A stretch of 45,689 nucleotides of DNA from Treponema sp. (GCA_017392945.1 JAFOSK010000106.1:1-45689); one strand, 5' to 3'. Shown: positions 8,319 through 16,446, numbered from the stretch's first letter. Numbers and translations are program-made. The notes: generated by a model from the sequence alone, not told the origin.

Positions 8319-8350
8319 AAAACACAAGCGTTCTGCTTGTGTTTTTTTTT
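8319..8350 (+). terminator. Intrinsic terminator after acpP
   Basis: Inverted repeat AAAACACAAGC (8319-8329), loop of five, GCTTGTGTTTT (8335-8345) followed by a run of T to 8350. A textbook Rho-independent terminator. Confidence 0.9.
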
Positions 8351-8441
8351 GCAGTTGCCTGTTTTTACGGAAATCCTGCGTAAAAAAAAGAGTCTTTGTG
8401 CTTTTTTTTATGAAATAAATGCCGTTTTCTGGGGTGTATGT

Positions 8442-9158
8442 ATGAAAATTTCTGCTGAACGAAAAAAAGAGCTTCTCTGTTTTTGTAAAGAGCGTAATTT
8501 GAAATTTCATGATCTAGAACTTCTTGATCTTGCGTTTCATCACAGCTCGTTTTCAAATGAAAATGTATGTGAAAAATACTATAACAATGAACGGCTGGAA
8601 TTTCTTGGAGATTCCGTGCTTGGTCTTGCTACGGCTGATTTTCTGTACAAAGACATGAGTTCTGATCATCAGGAAGGTGATCTTGCTAAAATCAAGGCTG
8701 TTGTTGTTTCTGAAAAATCGCTTGCTCCTATTGCGCTTTCTTTTGGTATTGATAGACTGCTTGTACTGGGTAAAGGAGAAGAGCAGGGCGGCGGAAGAAA
8801 AAAGCCTGCTATACTTGCGGATTGTATGGAAGCAGTAATCGGAGCGTATTATCTTGATTCAGGTTTTGATGCGTGTGATGTTTATATAAGGTCATTCATT
8901 GTTCCTGAAATCCGCAAGGTACAGAAATTCGGAGGTAAAGATTACAAGACTCTTTTGCAGGAAATGTATCAGAAGAAAACTAAAATGTGTCCGCTGTATG
9001 AGCTTGTTTCTAAGAATGGACCTGATCATGATATGGTTTTTGCAGTTTCTGTAAGGCTAGGGAATGTGGTTTATGGACCGGCTTTGGGGAAGTCAAAAAA
9101 AGAAGCCGAACAGAATGCTGCCCGGCTTGCCTATGAAGAAATAAATCCTGAAAACTGA
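8442..9158 (+). CDS. rnc: Ribonuclease III
   Basis: Double-strand-specific endoribonuclease for rRNA and mRNA processing. The catalytic domain carries the signature NNERLEFLGDSVLGLATADF and the second acidic cluster LADCMEAVIGAYYLDSG. The C-terminal double-stranded RNA binding domain starts near DYKTLLQEMYQKK and ends GKSKKEAEQNAARLAYEEI. I chose ATG 8442 (238 residues, the family length) with GGGG about ten bases upstream; longer in-frame starts run back through the acpP terminator. It is convergent with tsaB 19 bp away. Confidence 0.95.
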   Translation: MKISAERKKELLCFCKERNLKFHDLELLDLAFHHSSFSNENVCEKYYNNERLEFLGDSVLGLATADFLYKDMSSDHQEGDLAKIKAVVVSEKSLAPIALSFGIDRLLVLGKGEEQGGGRKKPAILADCMEAVIGAYYLDSGFDACDVYIRSFIVPEIRKVQKFGGKDYKTLLQEMYQKKTKMCPLYELVSKNGPDHDMVFAVSVRLGNVVYGPALGKSKKEAEQNAARLAYEEINPEN

Positions 9159-9177
9159 ATATAGCTTTTCAATTTTC

Positions 9178-9870
9178 CTATTTTTTATCCAAAGCTTTTT
9201 TTTCTTCTGCTTCGCTTGCTCTTAGGTATACAGGTCCATCATAATCATTTAACGGGTGTTTTCCTTCTTTTATCATTCTTTCTGCTGAAATAAACAGCTG
9301 TTCTGCAGTGTTTACTGAAAAGCTTACTGTGTATATTTCCTTTGAACTAAGAGAATTGTCCGCTTTTATAAGCTCTTGTTTCAAGATGTCTGCGTCTGAA
9401 CCGCAGATAAGGACTGGAGTTTCCGATGAGACAATTTTTTCTGCAATTACAGGAACTTCATAATCGCCTTCCTCTAATAAAATCTTTTTATTTTCCCATA
9501 TTTTTGCATAGAATTTTTCTTTTTTTGCATCTATACAAGAGATAATTGTAAACGGCAGTGATAAATAATGTTCTGCATATGCATCAAGAGAAGAGACTCC
9601 GTAAAGAGGGCAGTTGAAAGCAAGTTCTATTGCTTTTAGGGCCGCAAAACATAATCTTAATCCTGTAAATGAACCTGGACCTGCGCTTAATGCCAGATAG
9701 TTTAATTCTGATTTATTAAGGTCTGCTTTTTCCAGAACATAATCTATTGCCGGAAGTAGAGTCTCTGACTGTTTCATTCCGATGTCGTAGCTTGCCGATA
9801 CTGTATGATCTTCATTTTTTGCTGCTACTGTAAGTTTTGATACTGCTAAATCAACGGCAAGGGCTTTCAT
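9178..9870 (-). CDS. tsaB: tRNA t6A synthesis protein TsaB
   Basis: Partner of TsaD and TsaE in N6-threonylcarbamoyl adenosine synthesis at position 37 of ANN-decoding tRNAs. It is an ASKHA-fold protein: KALAVDLAVSKLTVA at the N-terminus and the family signature LSAGPGSFTGLRL near residue 65. ATG 9870 is used because it has GGAG seven bases upstream and overlaps the tsaE stop in an ATGA; the TTG seven codons earlier lacks support. The length of 230 residues is normal. TsaD and TsaC are not in the window. Confidence 0.92.
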   Translation of the reverse strand: MKALAVDLAVSKLTVAAKNEDHTVSASYDIGMKQSETLLPAIDYVLEKADLNKSELNYLALSAGPGSFTGLRLCFAALKAIELAFNCPLYGVSSLDAYAEHYLSLPFTIISCIDAKKEKFYAKIWENKKILLEEGDYEVPVIAEKIVSSETPVLICGSDADILKQELIKADNSLSSKEIYTVSFSVNTAEQLFISAERMIKEGKHPLNDYDGPVYLRASEAEEKKALDKK

Positions 9871-10301
9871 TTTATTTCTCCATGTGGCCAATTATCTATT
9901 GTTATGATTCTGCTGCCATCTTCTTGTGGTTCAAGTTTTAGTATTATTGTCTTTTTAGGCAGTTCATCCATGATCTTTTCGCTCCATTCTATTATTGAAA
10001 CGCCTTCTCCGTAGATCATGTCATCGGTTCCCAAATTTACAAAATCTTCTCCGCCTTCGAGCCTGTATACGTCCATGTGATAAAGGGGCATCTTTCCCTC
10101 GTATTCGCTTATAAGACAGAACGTAGGGCTTGTGATTGTTTCTTTGATTCCTAAAGCCTGGGCAATTCCCTTTGTAATTGTTGTTTTGCCAGCGGCCAAA
10201 GTTCCCTGCATTGCAATCACGTCACCTTTCCGTAAAAGGTTTCCGATTTTTTTTCCTAATGCAATTGTTTCTTCTGCAGTTTTTGTTGTTAATGTTATCA
10301 A
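9867..10301 (-). CDS. tsaE: tRNA t6A synthesis ATPase TsaE
   Basis: Small P-loop ATPase that cycles the TsaBD complex. At 144 residues it has the Walker A region QGTLAAGKTTITKGIAQALG, the ITSPTF switch, LYHMDVYRLEG and VSIIEWSEK, all family hallmarks. The usual GxxGxGKT is GTLAAGKT here, with Ala for the second Gly. It is flanked by ATGA-type overlaps with the 86-aa gene upstream and tsaB downstream, so the three are translationally coupled. Confidence 0.93.
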   Translation of the reverse strand: MITLTTKTAEETIALGKKIGNLLRKGDVIAMQGTLAAGKTTITKGIAQALGIKETITSPTFCLISEYEGKMPLYHMDVYRLEGGEDFVNLGTDDMIYGEGVSIIEWSEKIMDELPKKTIILKLEPQEDGSRIITIDNWPHGEIK

Positions 10302-10558
10302 GGAAGTACACCTTCTGAATCCTGTAACAGAATATAATCTTTTAAAGCCTTTTTTACAGGAAGTACAGGATAATTTAATGTATTTTCTATATCAATTTCA
10401 ATGGTTTTTGCGCCAAAAGGACTCATTTCAATACAGAAAGAGATCGGAGCTTCCAAGGTTGAGCCTGGAATCTCAATGATTGCTGTTCCGGTAAAATTGC
10501 GTCTGTAGTAAATGTAGCCTTCTTCTCTGTTGAGATTACGCAGTTCCAAAATTCTCAT
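10298..10558 (-). CDS. Conserved small protein of unknown function
   Basis: An 86-residue product beginning RILELRNLNREEGYIYYRRN, with a beta-strand pattern (GTAIIEIPGS, APISFCIEMSPFG) and ending DSEGVLP. No known motif or signal peptide is visible. ATG 10558 is chosen over an in-frame upstream extension because it gives a soluble protein and follows AGAGG at about 11 bases. It overlaps tsaE by 4 bp and lies 74 bp after the PilZ gene, so it belongs to this operon. Confidence 0.7.
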   Translation of the reverse strand: MRILELRNLNREEGYIYYRRNFTGTAIIEIPGSTLEAPISFCIEMSPFGAKTIEIDIENTLNYPVLPVKKALKDYILLQDSEGVLP

Positions 10559-10632
10559 ATATTTAAAGATACCTCTAAGTTGTAGTTTTTGCAAGGAAAA
10601 TGTACAAGTCAAGCTAGTTTCCATGCAGTGAT

Positions 10633-11718
10633 TTAATTGTATCCGTAGACCTTCGCCAGAATTTTATTTTGGTCAGGTATGGAGATGTTATCAAAGCTGA
10701 TATGAAGATTGAAAAGCCCCTGAGTCTTTGATCTTCGTGTCTTTATGATTTTTCCGAATACACCAAGACTTCCGGATGGAAGCGTAAATTCTGTGTAGAT
10801 TGCCTGTCCCTCTTTTACCGGAAGGGTCGTTGAAATACAGCAGCCGCCACCTGAAATGTTCAGGAGGGTACAGTCGTAGCGGCTTTCTGCGGGAGTGCGA
10901 AAAATCCTTCCGCGCTTATCTTTTTCGTTTTTTACAGATGATATACGGCATTTTTCGTTTGTTGATACACGCTTGAAGTTTCGTTGCTGTTTTACTATAA
11001 GGTCGCTGGAATGTGAAACGAGCATAAGACAGATTCCTGTTGTGGTCTGTTCGTACCGGATAAGACGGCTTACAAAAGCATAACTCATTCCTGTCGAAGA
11101 TTTGAATGTAAATGCAACTTTTTCCATTTGTTCTGGTTTTGATTGGGAATTATAGAATTCGGGTGTAACTTCGATCAGAAGGTGTTCTTTCTTGTTTTCA
11201 AATACTTTGAATGGGATTTTTGTTCCGTCTTGGAAGATTTCTGCAATGTTCTGATTTTTTACAAGCGCATGGGTTGAGGATACTGATTCACTGGCTGCAA
11301 AAATCTTTTCCATGAAGAATTTCAGCTTAAAAGTCTGGTTTATTTCGTATTCGTTACCATTGTCTTTTATTTCTTCATAATATAGTCCGAAAAAATTATC
11401 TATATCCTTAAAATCTTTTATTGAATACAAGATGTTGCGGATCTTGTATTTCCGGCAGATTTTCCACAGAAGTTTTGTATCTTCCTGAGACATGAGGTTT
11501 TTATCTGCGAAAGTTATTATATCCTGTTTTTTAGAAGGCCGTTCTGATTCTTTTTTTATCCATTCTGGGGTCTGCTGGTGTTCTTTGATTTTCTTTGTTA
11601 CTAACCAGATAAGAAAGAACGCGGATATTACAATTAAACCAAGTATAAGAACGATATATATTATTGGATTTTGCCTTGATGCAAGAGGGCTGTTTCCTGC
11701 CTGTAAATCGAAATTCAT
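10633..11718 (-). CDS. Membrane-anchored PilZ-domain protein (probable c-di-GMP receptor)
   Basis: The 361-residue protein has one transmembrane helix (residues 19-40), a charged linker and a cytoplasmic region. Its C-terminal PilZ domain carries the c-di-GMP contact motifs RNFKR (246-250, RxxxR) and NISGGG (287-292, the D/NxSxxG motif). The region before it (about 125-240) may be a YcgR-like N domain (inference). It overlaps the 196-aa gene by an ATGA and has GGAGG upstream. Its position after a sigma28-type promoter and beside flaB/fliD suggests a link between c-di-GMP and motility. Confidence 0.85.
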   Translation of the reverse strand: MNFDLQAGNSPLASRQNPIIYIVLILGLIVISAFFLIWLVTKKIKEHQQTPEWIKKESERPSKKQDIITFADKNLMSQEDTKLLWKICRKYKIRNILYSIKDFKDIDNFFGLYYEEIKDNGNEYEINQTFKLKFFMEKIFAASESVSSTHALVKNQNIAEIFQDGTKIPFKVFENKKEHLLIEVTPEFYNSQSKPEQMEKVAFTFKSSTGMSYAFVSRLIRYEQTTTGICLMLVSHSSDLIVKQQRNFKRVSTNEKCRISSVKNEKDKRGRIFRTPAESRYDCTLLNISGGGCCISTTLPVKEGQAIYTEFTLPSGSLGVFGKIIKTRRSKTQGLFNLHISFDNISIPDQNKILAKVYGYN

Positions 11719-12305
11719 AATATTGCCTCCAGTGTATCGGCAATGGAATTAAGACGTGGACAGATTTCATATTCTGCCAGATCTCCGACACTCACTGTAT
11801 CGTTTGTTTTTAATGCCTGTTCAAAATCACTGAGAACAGGAGAAAAATCTGCAAAAAATTCATGGAAAGGCTTTGAGTCGATCTGTATTTTTGTATATTC
11901 TTGAAAAAGGCTTGCTAAGGCTGCAATGTGGCAAAATTCATCTATGCTGTCTGCAAGGTTTTTTATTGATTCATGAGCCTGTGCGGATTTTCCACTTTGT
12001 AGCTCTACAGGAACATTCATCATGCTTGCAGAGAGTTTTCTGAATAATTCCGCAAGTTTTTTCATTGAGTCTTTTATGTTTTGTTTTGTTACCACGCTGA
12101 ACTCAAATTTTTTGATTCCGTCCAGACTTTTTTTTGAGACTTCGTCAAAAACATCAGCCGTTATGTTTTGACTGTCAATTTTAATTCCTATGACTGCTGC
12201 ATCACTTTGTTCGCATGTAAGTTCAAATGATTTTAATACATCACCTACGGTTTTTTCATCTTCAAGAGTTACGTCTATTTTTTCATCATTCAGGTAAAAT
12301 TCCAT
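11715..12305 (-). CDS. Conserved flagellar-cluster protein of unknown function
   Basis: A 196-residue acidic, mostly helical soluble protein. The first 60 residues look like a small beta-rich unit (EFYLNDEKIDVTLEDEKTVGDVL); the rest is helical with KKLAELFRKLSASM and ending RLNSIADTLEAIL. There is no signal peptide and I do not recognise the family. ATG 12305 has AAGGA upstream and a sigma28-type promoter 24 bp further. Its place between fliD and the PilZ gene suggests a flagellar accessory or secretion-chaperone role, which is inference only. Confidence 0.75.
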   Translation of the reverse strand: MEFYLNDEKIDVTLEDEKTVGDVLKSFELTCEQSDAAVIGIKIDSQNITADVFDEVSKKSLDGIKKFEFSVVTKQNIKDSMKKLAELFRKLSASMMNVPVELQSGKSAQAHESIKNLADSIDEFCHIAALASLFQEYTKIQIDSKPFHEFFADFSPVLSDFEQALKTNDTVSVGDLAEYEICPRLNSIADTLEAIL

Positions 12306-12328
12306 TTTTATGTTCCTTCTCAGTCATT

Positions 12329-12356
12329 TTATCGGCATATTTGTATGGAAACTTTT
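12329..12356 (-). promoter_or_regulatory. Sigma28 (FliA)-type promoter for the 196-aa/PilZ/tsaEB operon
   Basis: On the minus strand the -10 is GCCGATAA, an exact match to the sigma28 consensus, and the -35 is AAAAGTTT, one base off TAAAGTTT, separated by 12 bp. It ends 24 bp before the start codon at 12305. The rest of the 244-bp gap between fliD and this gene shows nothing else clear. Confidence 0.75.
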
Positions 12357-12549
12357 GGATCTTTTTTTAGCATTCTTTACGGAATTTCGAAAACAGTAAC
12401 CTTCGTTTTTTATTGAATTGTGGTCAGTTCAGTTTTTAACAAAGTTCAAAGGTTGTTACATCAGTTTTTGGTGCTCTTTCATCAGCGTCTGCATTTATTT
12501 TCTTGAGATTTCAGGATTATTAGAGTGTCTGATTCAGTAGGACTGAGAT

Positions 12550-14604
12550 TTAGTTATTATTTCCCCGTTTTGAGAAATTCTGTATGGAATTCTGCTGATT
12601 TTCAAGACTGTTCAGTGCTCCCTGCATACGACCGTATTTATTCTTAAGGTCGGCTTCTTTTTCGTTCATTTGGGTTTCAAGTCTGGAAATTTTCTGTTCA
12701 GAGGCCTTTATTTTTCCATCGAGGGATGTTGTTTTCATTGCGAATATTCCGCCTGACTGAACGTATGCTGTAAGCTGTTTGTCCAGCTGGAATGCAAGTC
12801 CCTTGTCTATGATCAGGTCTCCGTCTGAATCGTAGCCGAAGATGCTTTTAATGTCTTCCAGGTGCTTTTCCAGTTCTGTGTCAAGTTTTTTTTCATCAAT
12901 TTCAAGGTAGCCTCTAAGCTTACTAGGAGTATAGCCTGAATAATTTGAGGCGTTTGTTGCAATGCCGATTTGAGACAGCATCGTTATGTCCGCTGTTTCT
13001 GAGAATCTGTACGGAGCAGAGGCTGTAGAAAGCATTGAATTCTTAATGTTTGAAAGTGATGAATCTGCGCTGAACATACCTAGCTTTTCTTTGAAGTCAT
13101 TTTTTTCGTCTTCTGAAAGATAATCAAGTTCTTCGATTACTTCAGGTTTATTCTGTGAAAGAATATTTATTTCAGCGAGTGCCTGATTATAGTTTCCTAC
13201 AAAAGTTATCAATGCGTCTTTTGCAGATTCCGTATCGGGTTTTATGGAAATTGTAGCGGTTTTTTCTGTTTTATCCGTAATGTTGAGTGTTACTTCTGGT
13301 ATTACGTCGTCAATTGAGTTTGAAGGTCTTTTTAGTGTAATTCCTTCGTATTTTATTATCGCGTCATCTGCCTGCGATACGGGATGCTGAGGAACGAATC
13401 CCTTGTTTTCATTCGGGTTGAGTGAAGAAAGAGGGGTGATGCTGTAAGTTGTTCCTGTGTTTCTGTTTCTAAGCACGATAGATTTTATGTTTGCATAATC
13501 TTTAAGGCTTATGTCAACGGCAGTTTCTTTTTCAAATTCAGAAAGGTTCAAGGGAATTCTTTTTTCTGAACCGTCATTTAAAAGCGCAAAAAGAACGTCT
13601 TCTGTTTTTACAGGTTCTAAAGGAGTTGCTTTTATAGCCGGTGCAGGAGGAAGAGATGCATCAACATCGGAATTTCGGATAGTTATATCCTTGAAGCTTA
13701 CTGCTCCTGTATCTGGGAATACAGGTCTTTCTGCCTGCTTGTTAAGCTGTTCTGTTATATCTTGCACATTTGATTTTGATATAGAGAATTGAATGTGAGA
13801 ATCTTTTGATTCCTTTGCAACGGCAGGAATGTCGATTGTAAAACCGTTTCTTGGTGGAACAACGGTTTTACCGCTAGATACTGACAATTTGTTTGCAGAT
13901 ACCGGCGGAAGTCCGTTCTGTTCTAGCGGCATTTGAGGACTCGGTTTGAATTCCGCACGGTTGTTTCCGAATTCTATTGTTTTTGGTTTGATTTTTACGA
14001 TCATGCCGGAAGATTCTGCAAATGTTTTTGCATCATCTTCAAAAAGGAGCCTGCTTTCTGCACCTGTTTTTTGTGATTCAATGGAAAGTGTTTTTTTGCC
14101 CTTGGAAGCTCCTATAACTCGGCTTTTTAGGGTATCTCCGCCACGCCGGTTCAGGGCATTGGAAAAGTCCTGAAGGGATCCGCCTTTCCATCTCATTGTG
14201 ACGGTTTTGTCTGCAACTTTATATGTGTACGTTCCTGCCGGAACTCTTGTATCTGCGTCAAGTTCTGACGACAAAAAACGATCGGCTGTTGCCGGCTGAA
14301 TAACATCGATTTTAAACGATTCGTAAGAAGCTTTTCGGGTAGCTTCTGCTGTTATGGCATATTCTTCTGTTGAACTTGTCAGCTTGTTGTTAAACGGATT
14401 TTCAAAGGAATACAGCGACTTTACGCTGTCACGGAGAGCTGTCATTTTTCTATTTACAGTTCTCCATGCATCTTGCTGAGACTTATATGTATCAAGCGTT
14501 TTCTGCTCACGGGTAAGGGGAATACGCTCGATTTCCATTAATTTTTCTACAGTTGCGTTGGTGTTGTATTTGTCTGTAACACCAGGTATGCTTATTCCTG
14601 CCAT
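12550..14604 (-). CDS. fliD: Flagellar filament cap protein FliD (HAP2)
   Basis: Caps the growing filament and helps insert flagellin; in spirochetes it acts in the periplasm. The N-terminal FliD domain begins AGISIPGVTDKYNTNATVEKLMEIERIPL, broken here by the conserved IP and V positions, followed by YKSQQDAWRTVNRKM. The C-terminal FliD domain spans about residues 480-680 with a coiled-coil end (ISRLETQMNEKEADLKNK). At 684 residues it is longer than enteric FliD, as usual in spirochetes. It lies 19 bp after flaG with a weak ribosome binding site, so probably shares its transcript. Confidence 0.93.
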   Translation of the reverse strand: MAGISIPGVTDKYNTNATVEKLMEIERIPLTREQKTLDTYKSQQDAWRTVNRKMTALRDSVKSLYSFENPFNNKLTSSTEEYAITAEATRKASYESFKIDVIQPATADRFLSSELDADTRVPAGTYTYKVADKTVTMRWKGGSLQDFSNALNRRGGDTLKSRVIGASKGKKTLSIESQKTGAESRLLFEDDAKTFAESSGMIVKIKPKTIEFGNNRAEFKPSPQMPLEQNGLPPVSANKLSVSSGKTVVPPRNGFTIDIPAVAKESKDSHIQFSISKSNVQDITEQLNKQAERPVFPDTGAVSFKDITIRNSDVDASLPPAPAIKATPLEPVKTEDVLFALLNDGSEKRIPLNLSEFEKETAVDISLKDYANIKSIVLRNRNTGTTYSITPLSSLNPNENKGFVPQHPVSQADDAIIKYEGITLKRPSNSIDDVIPEVTLNITDKTEKTATISIKPDTESAKDALITFVGNYNQALAEINILSQNKPEVIEELDYLSEDEKNDFKEKLGMFSADSSLSNIKNSMLSTASAPYRFSETADITMLSQIGIATNASNYSGYTPSKLRGYLEIDEKKLDTELEKHLEDIKSIFGYDSDGDLIIDKGLAFQLDKQLTAYVQSGGIFAMKTTSLDGKIKASEQKISRLETQMNEKEADLKNKYGRMQGALNSLENQQNSIQNFSKRGNNN

Positions 14605-14623
14605 AGAATGATTCTATCAGATA

Positions 14624-15013
14624 TTATATAAAATCGTCAAACAAGATTCCGATGGCTTTTCGGATGTTTATTTTTAGATTCTGAATATCTTTTGATGGAA
14701 TTTCCTTTAATACTTGATCTGTATTTGGATCTACTATTTTTACTATTACGCTTCCAAGTTCGTTATTAACGTTAAATTGAAGCTTCCTTCCTGAAATAAG
14801 TTCTGACATTTTTTCAAGCTGTTGTGCGTCAGCCTTTATTTCTGCAACATTATTTGCAAGGTTTGCGGCTACGTCTGAAGCAGTTTGTGTAACCAAAGAA
14901 TTTTCTGAATTGCGTAAAACATCAGTATTTGGTTTTGAGGACGAAACAGGAGATGCGTGAATTGTATGGCCTTCCATTGCCAATGACTGCACAAATGAAC
15001 CTATTGTATTCAT
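14624..15013 (-). CDS. flaG: FlaG-family protein
   Basis: A 129-residue protein whose C-terminal half matches FlaG: LQFNVNNELGSVIVKIVDPN followed by TDQVLKEIPSKDIQNLK. The N-terminal part is low-complexity Ser/Asn-rich. FlaG proteins influence filament length and usually sit between flagellin and fliD genes, as here. ATG 15013 has AAGGAGG upstream. A hairpin pair separates it from flaB, so readthrough from flaB is probably partial. Confidence 0.88.
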   Translation of the reverse strand: MNTIGSFVQSLAMEGHTIHASPVSSSKPNTDVLRNSENSLVTQTASDVAANLANNVAEIKADAQQLEKMSELISGRKLQFNVNNELGSVIVKIVDPNTDQVLKEIPSKDIQNLKINIRKAIGILFDDFI

Positions 15014-15036
15014 GAGGCTTCCTCCTTGAAAAAAAG

Positions 15037-15068
15037 AAAATGGGAGAGGGGCGCACCCCTCCCATTTG
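15037..15068 (-). terminator. Hairpin with T run between flaB and flaG
   Basis: Arms AAAATGGGAGAGGGG and CCCCTCCCATTT pair with one bulged base across a short loop. On the minus strand the stem is followed by TTTTCTTTTTTTC, so it can terminate flaB transcripts while allowing some readthrough to flaG. Confidence 0.7.
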
Positions 15069-15077
15069 GTCCGGCTA

Positions 15078-15104
15078 AAAAGATGACATCCAGCGATCTT
15101 TTTA
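15078..15104 (-). terminator. First hairpin downstream of flaB
   Basis: Perfect 8-bp arms AAAAAGAT (15078-15085) and ATCTTTTT (15097-15104), 11-base loop, 12 bp after the flaB stop. Together with the next hairpin it makes a double stem that may end or stabilise the flagellin mRNA. Confidence 0.6.
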
Positions 15105-15116
15105 AACCGGGAAAAT

Positions 15117-15965
15117 CTAGCTTAACAAACCAAGTACGTTTGATGACTGTGAATTTGCTTGAGCAAGCATTGCAGTTCCAGACTGTGTGAGAATCTGGTT
15201 CTTTGTGAATTCAACCATCTGGCTGGCCATATCTGTATCACGGATACGAGATTCAGCAGCCTGAGTGTTTTCAGCAGCAATGTTAATACCCCTTGCAGCC
15301 ATCTCGAAGCGGTTCTGGTATGCACCAAGATCAGCTCTCTGTTTAGAAACAGTAAGCAAAGCTGCGTCTACAGCTCCTAAAGTTGCGTTTGCAGCTTCTG
15401 GATCTTTGATAGATACAACTTCTTCTGTACCCTGTGCACCCTTGAGTCCAAGAGACTGTGCTGTCATTGTTCCGATGAATACTCTTGCATTCTGATCCAT
15501 GTTTGCTCCGATCTGGAACTGCATAACATCAGAAGAAGCTTCTCCGAAACGACCTGTAAGCATATTCATACCGTTGAACTGAGCCTGGCTGGCAATGCGA
15601 TCAACTTCTGCGATAAGCTGTGATACTTCTACCTGAATCTGCATGCGATCTTCATCGCTGTAGATACCGTTAGAAGACTGAACAGCAAGCTCGCGAACGC
15701 GCTGAAGAATATCTGTAGTTTCCTGAAGATATCCTTCTGTTGTCTGAATGAAAGAAACACCGTTTTCAATGTTTCTGTTAGCCTGGTTCAAACCGCGGAT
15801 CTGTGAGCGCATTTTTTCAGAAACTGCAAGTCCTGAAGCGTCATCACCAGCGCGATTGATTCGTTCACCTGATGAGAGTTTTTCGATGTTTTTCATGATA
15901 CCGTCATTAGAAATGCCGAGTACACGATCAGCATACAAAGAACTCATGTTGTGATTAATAACCAT
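15117..15965 (-). CDS. flaB: FlaB-type core flagellin (copy adjoining flaG)
   Basis: Structural subunit of the periplasmic flagellar core. The 282-residue protein has the N-terminal D0/D1 domain ([16 protein letters not shown], then [20 protein letters not shown]) and the C-terminal D1/D0 domain ([20 protein letters not shown], ending [13 protein letters not shown]), joined directly without the variable D2/D3 domains. ATG 15965 has GGAGGG seven bases upstream and the MVINHNMS start shared with the other FlaB; the in-frame upstream extension is rejected. It is preceded by a structured 480-bp region holding a sigma54-like promoter. Confidence 0.95.
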   Translation of the reverse strand: MVINHNMSSLYADRVLGISNDGIMKNIEKLSSGERINRAGDDASGLAVSEKMRSQIRGLNQANRNIENGVSFIQTTEGYLQETTDILQRVRELAVQSSNGIYSDEDRMQIQVEVSQLIAEVDRIASQAQFNGMNMLTGRFGEASSDVMQFQIGANMDQNARVFIGTMTAQSLGLKGAQGTEEVVSIKDPEAANATLGAVDAALLTVSKQRADLGAYQNRFEMAARGINIAAENTQAAESRIRDTDMASQMVEFTKNQILTQSGTAMLAQANSQSSNVLGLLS

Positions 15966-16034
15966 AATTGTGCCCTCCATGTCAATTAAAGTCAGAACTT
16001 CATGTTCTGAATCTCTGCAATTTGTATGGGCTGC

Positions 16035-16051
16035 AGCAAGTTTTGCGCCAA
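16035..16051 (-). promoter_or_regulatory. Sigma54-like promoter upstream of flaB
   Basis: Minus strand TTGGCGCAAAACTTGCT: the invariant GG and GC are exactly 10 bp apart, the -24 element is TTGGC and the -12 element TTGCT. It departs from the consensus at TGGCAC (G for A). The expected start is about 60 bases before ATG 15965. No sigma28-type site is visible upstream of this gene. Confidence 0.55.
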
Positions 16052-16073
16052 CCTGTTACAGTTCAGACCCCTT

Positions 16074-16122
16074 CAGCAGAAAAAATAGGTTTAATAAAAA
16101 ACTAGACCTATTTTTCCTGCTG
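16074..16122. other. Long inverted repeat upstream of flaB
   Basis: CAGCAG plus AAAAAATAGGT pairs with ACCTATTTTT plus CTGCTG (one bulge) around a 15-base loop. A second small hairpin, GCTGCT-ACA-AGCAGC, follows at 16119-16133, and ACGTGT/ACACGT at 16161-16177 is nested inside GCACT/AGTGC (16141-16188). It may act as an attenuating or stabilising leader, or as a binding site for the sigma54 activator; it could end transcripts arriving from upstream. Confidence 0.6.
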
Positions 16123-16270
16123 CTACAAGCAGCATGGATTGCACTTTTTCAAAGAACAAAACGTGTCTGAAACACGTCAAAATAGTGCTTTATGTTCGGT
16201 GATTAAAAGCATAGATGAGAGAGTAGGAGTCACCGTGCATATAATGCCAATACTTTCGTACTGACATTAT

Positions 16271-16299
16271 ATTATATTACACTATCTGAGCAAAGACAA
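16271..16299 (-). promoter_or_regulatory. Possible sigma70-type promoter in the inter-flagellin region
   Basis: Minus strand TTGTCT (16294-16299), 17 bp, TATAAT (16271-16276). The -10 is perfect; the -35 is 4 of 6. It overlaps the end of the flagellin-tail remnant and would give a leader of about 300 bases before ATG 15965. Confidence 0.35.
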
Positions 16300-16380
16300 G
16301 CCTTCTTGTCTCAACAAATTAGGTACATTCAGGCTCTGGCTGTTTGCTTCTGCAAGCATTGGTCGAAAGCTTTCGCTTTC
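16285..16380 (-). pseudogene. Remnant of a flagellin C-terminus
   Basis: Read on the minus strand this stretch encodes PMLAEANSQSLNVPNLLR and, after RQEG, LSLLR and a TAG stop. That mirrors the C-terminus of the neighbouring flagellin ([18 protein letters not shown]) and its last four residues LSLLR recur. Nucleotide similarity to the 3' end of 16447-17307 is obvious, but the frame is closed upstream by a TGA at about 16380 and it is not fused to the intact gene. It looks like what is left of a further flaB copy, or of a recombination between flaB ends. Confidence 0.7.
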
Positions 16381-16383
16381 TGC

Positions 16384-16405
16384 TCAGTTTTGTAAACAAA
16401 ACTGA
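16384..16405 (-). terminator. Hairpin after the second flaB gene
   Basis: Perfect 9-bp inverted repeat TCAGTTTTG / CAAAACTGA with a 4-base loop, 42 bp beyond the flaB stop. A 12-bp palindrome CGAAAGCTTTCG follows at 16364-16375. Neither has a clear T run, so termination is uncertain. Confidence 0.4.
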
Positions 16406-16446
16406 TACGCAATGCTTGTATTAGTTCAGCCAAGCTACAGTTTGCT

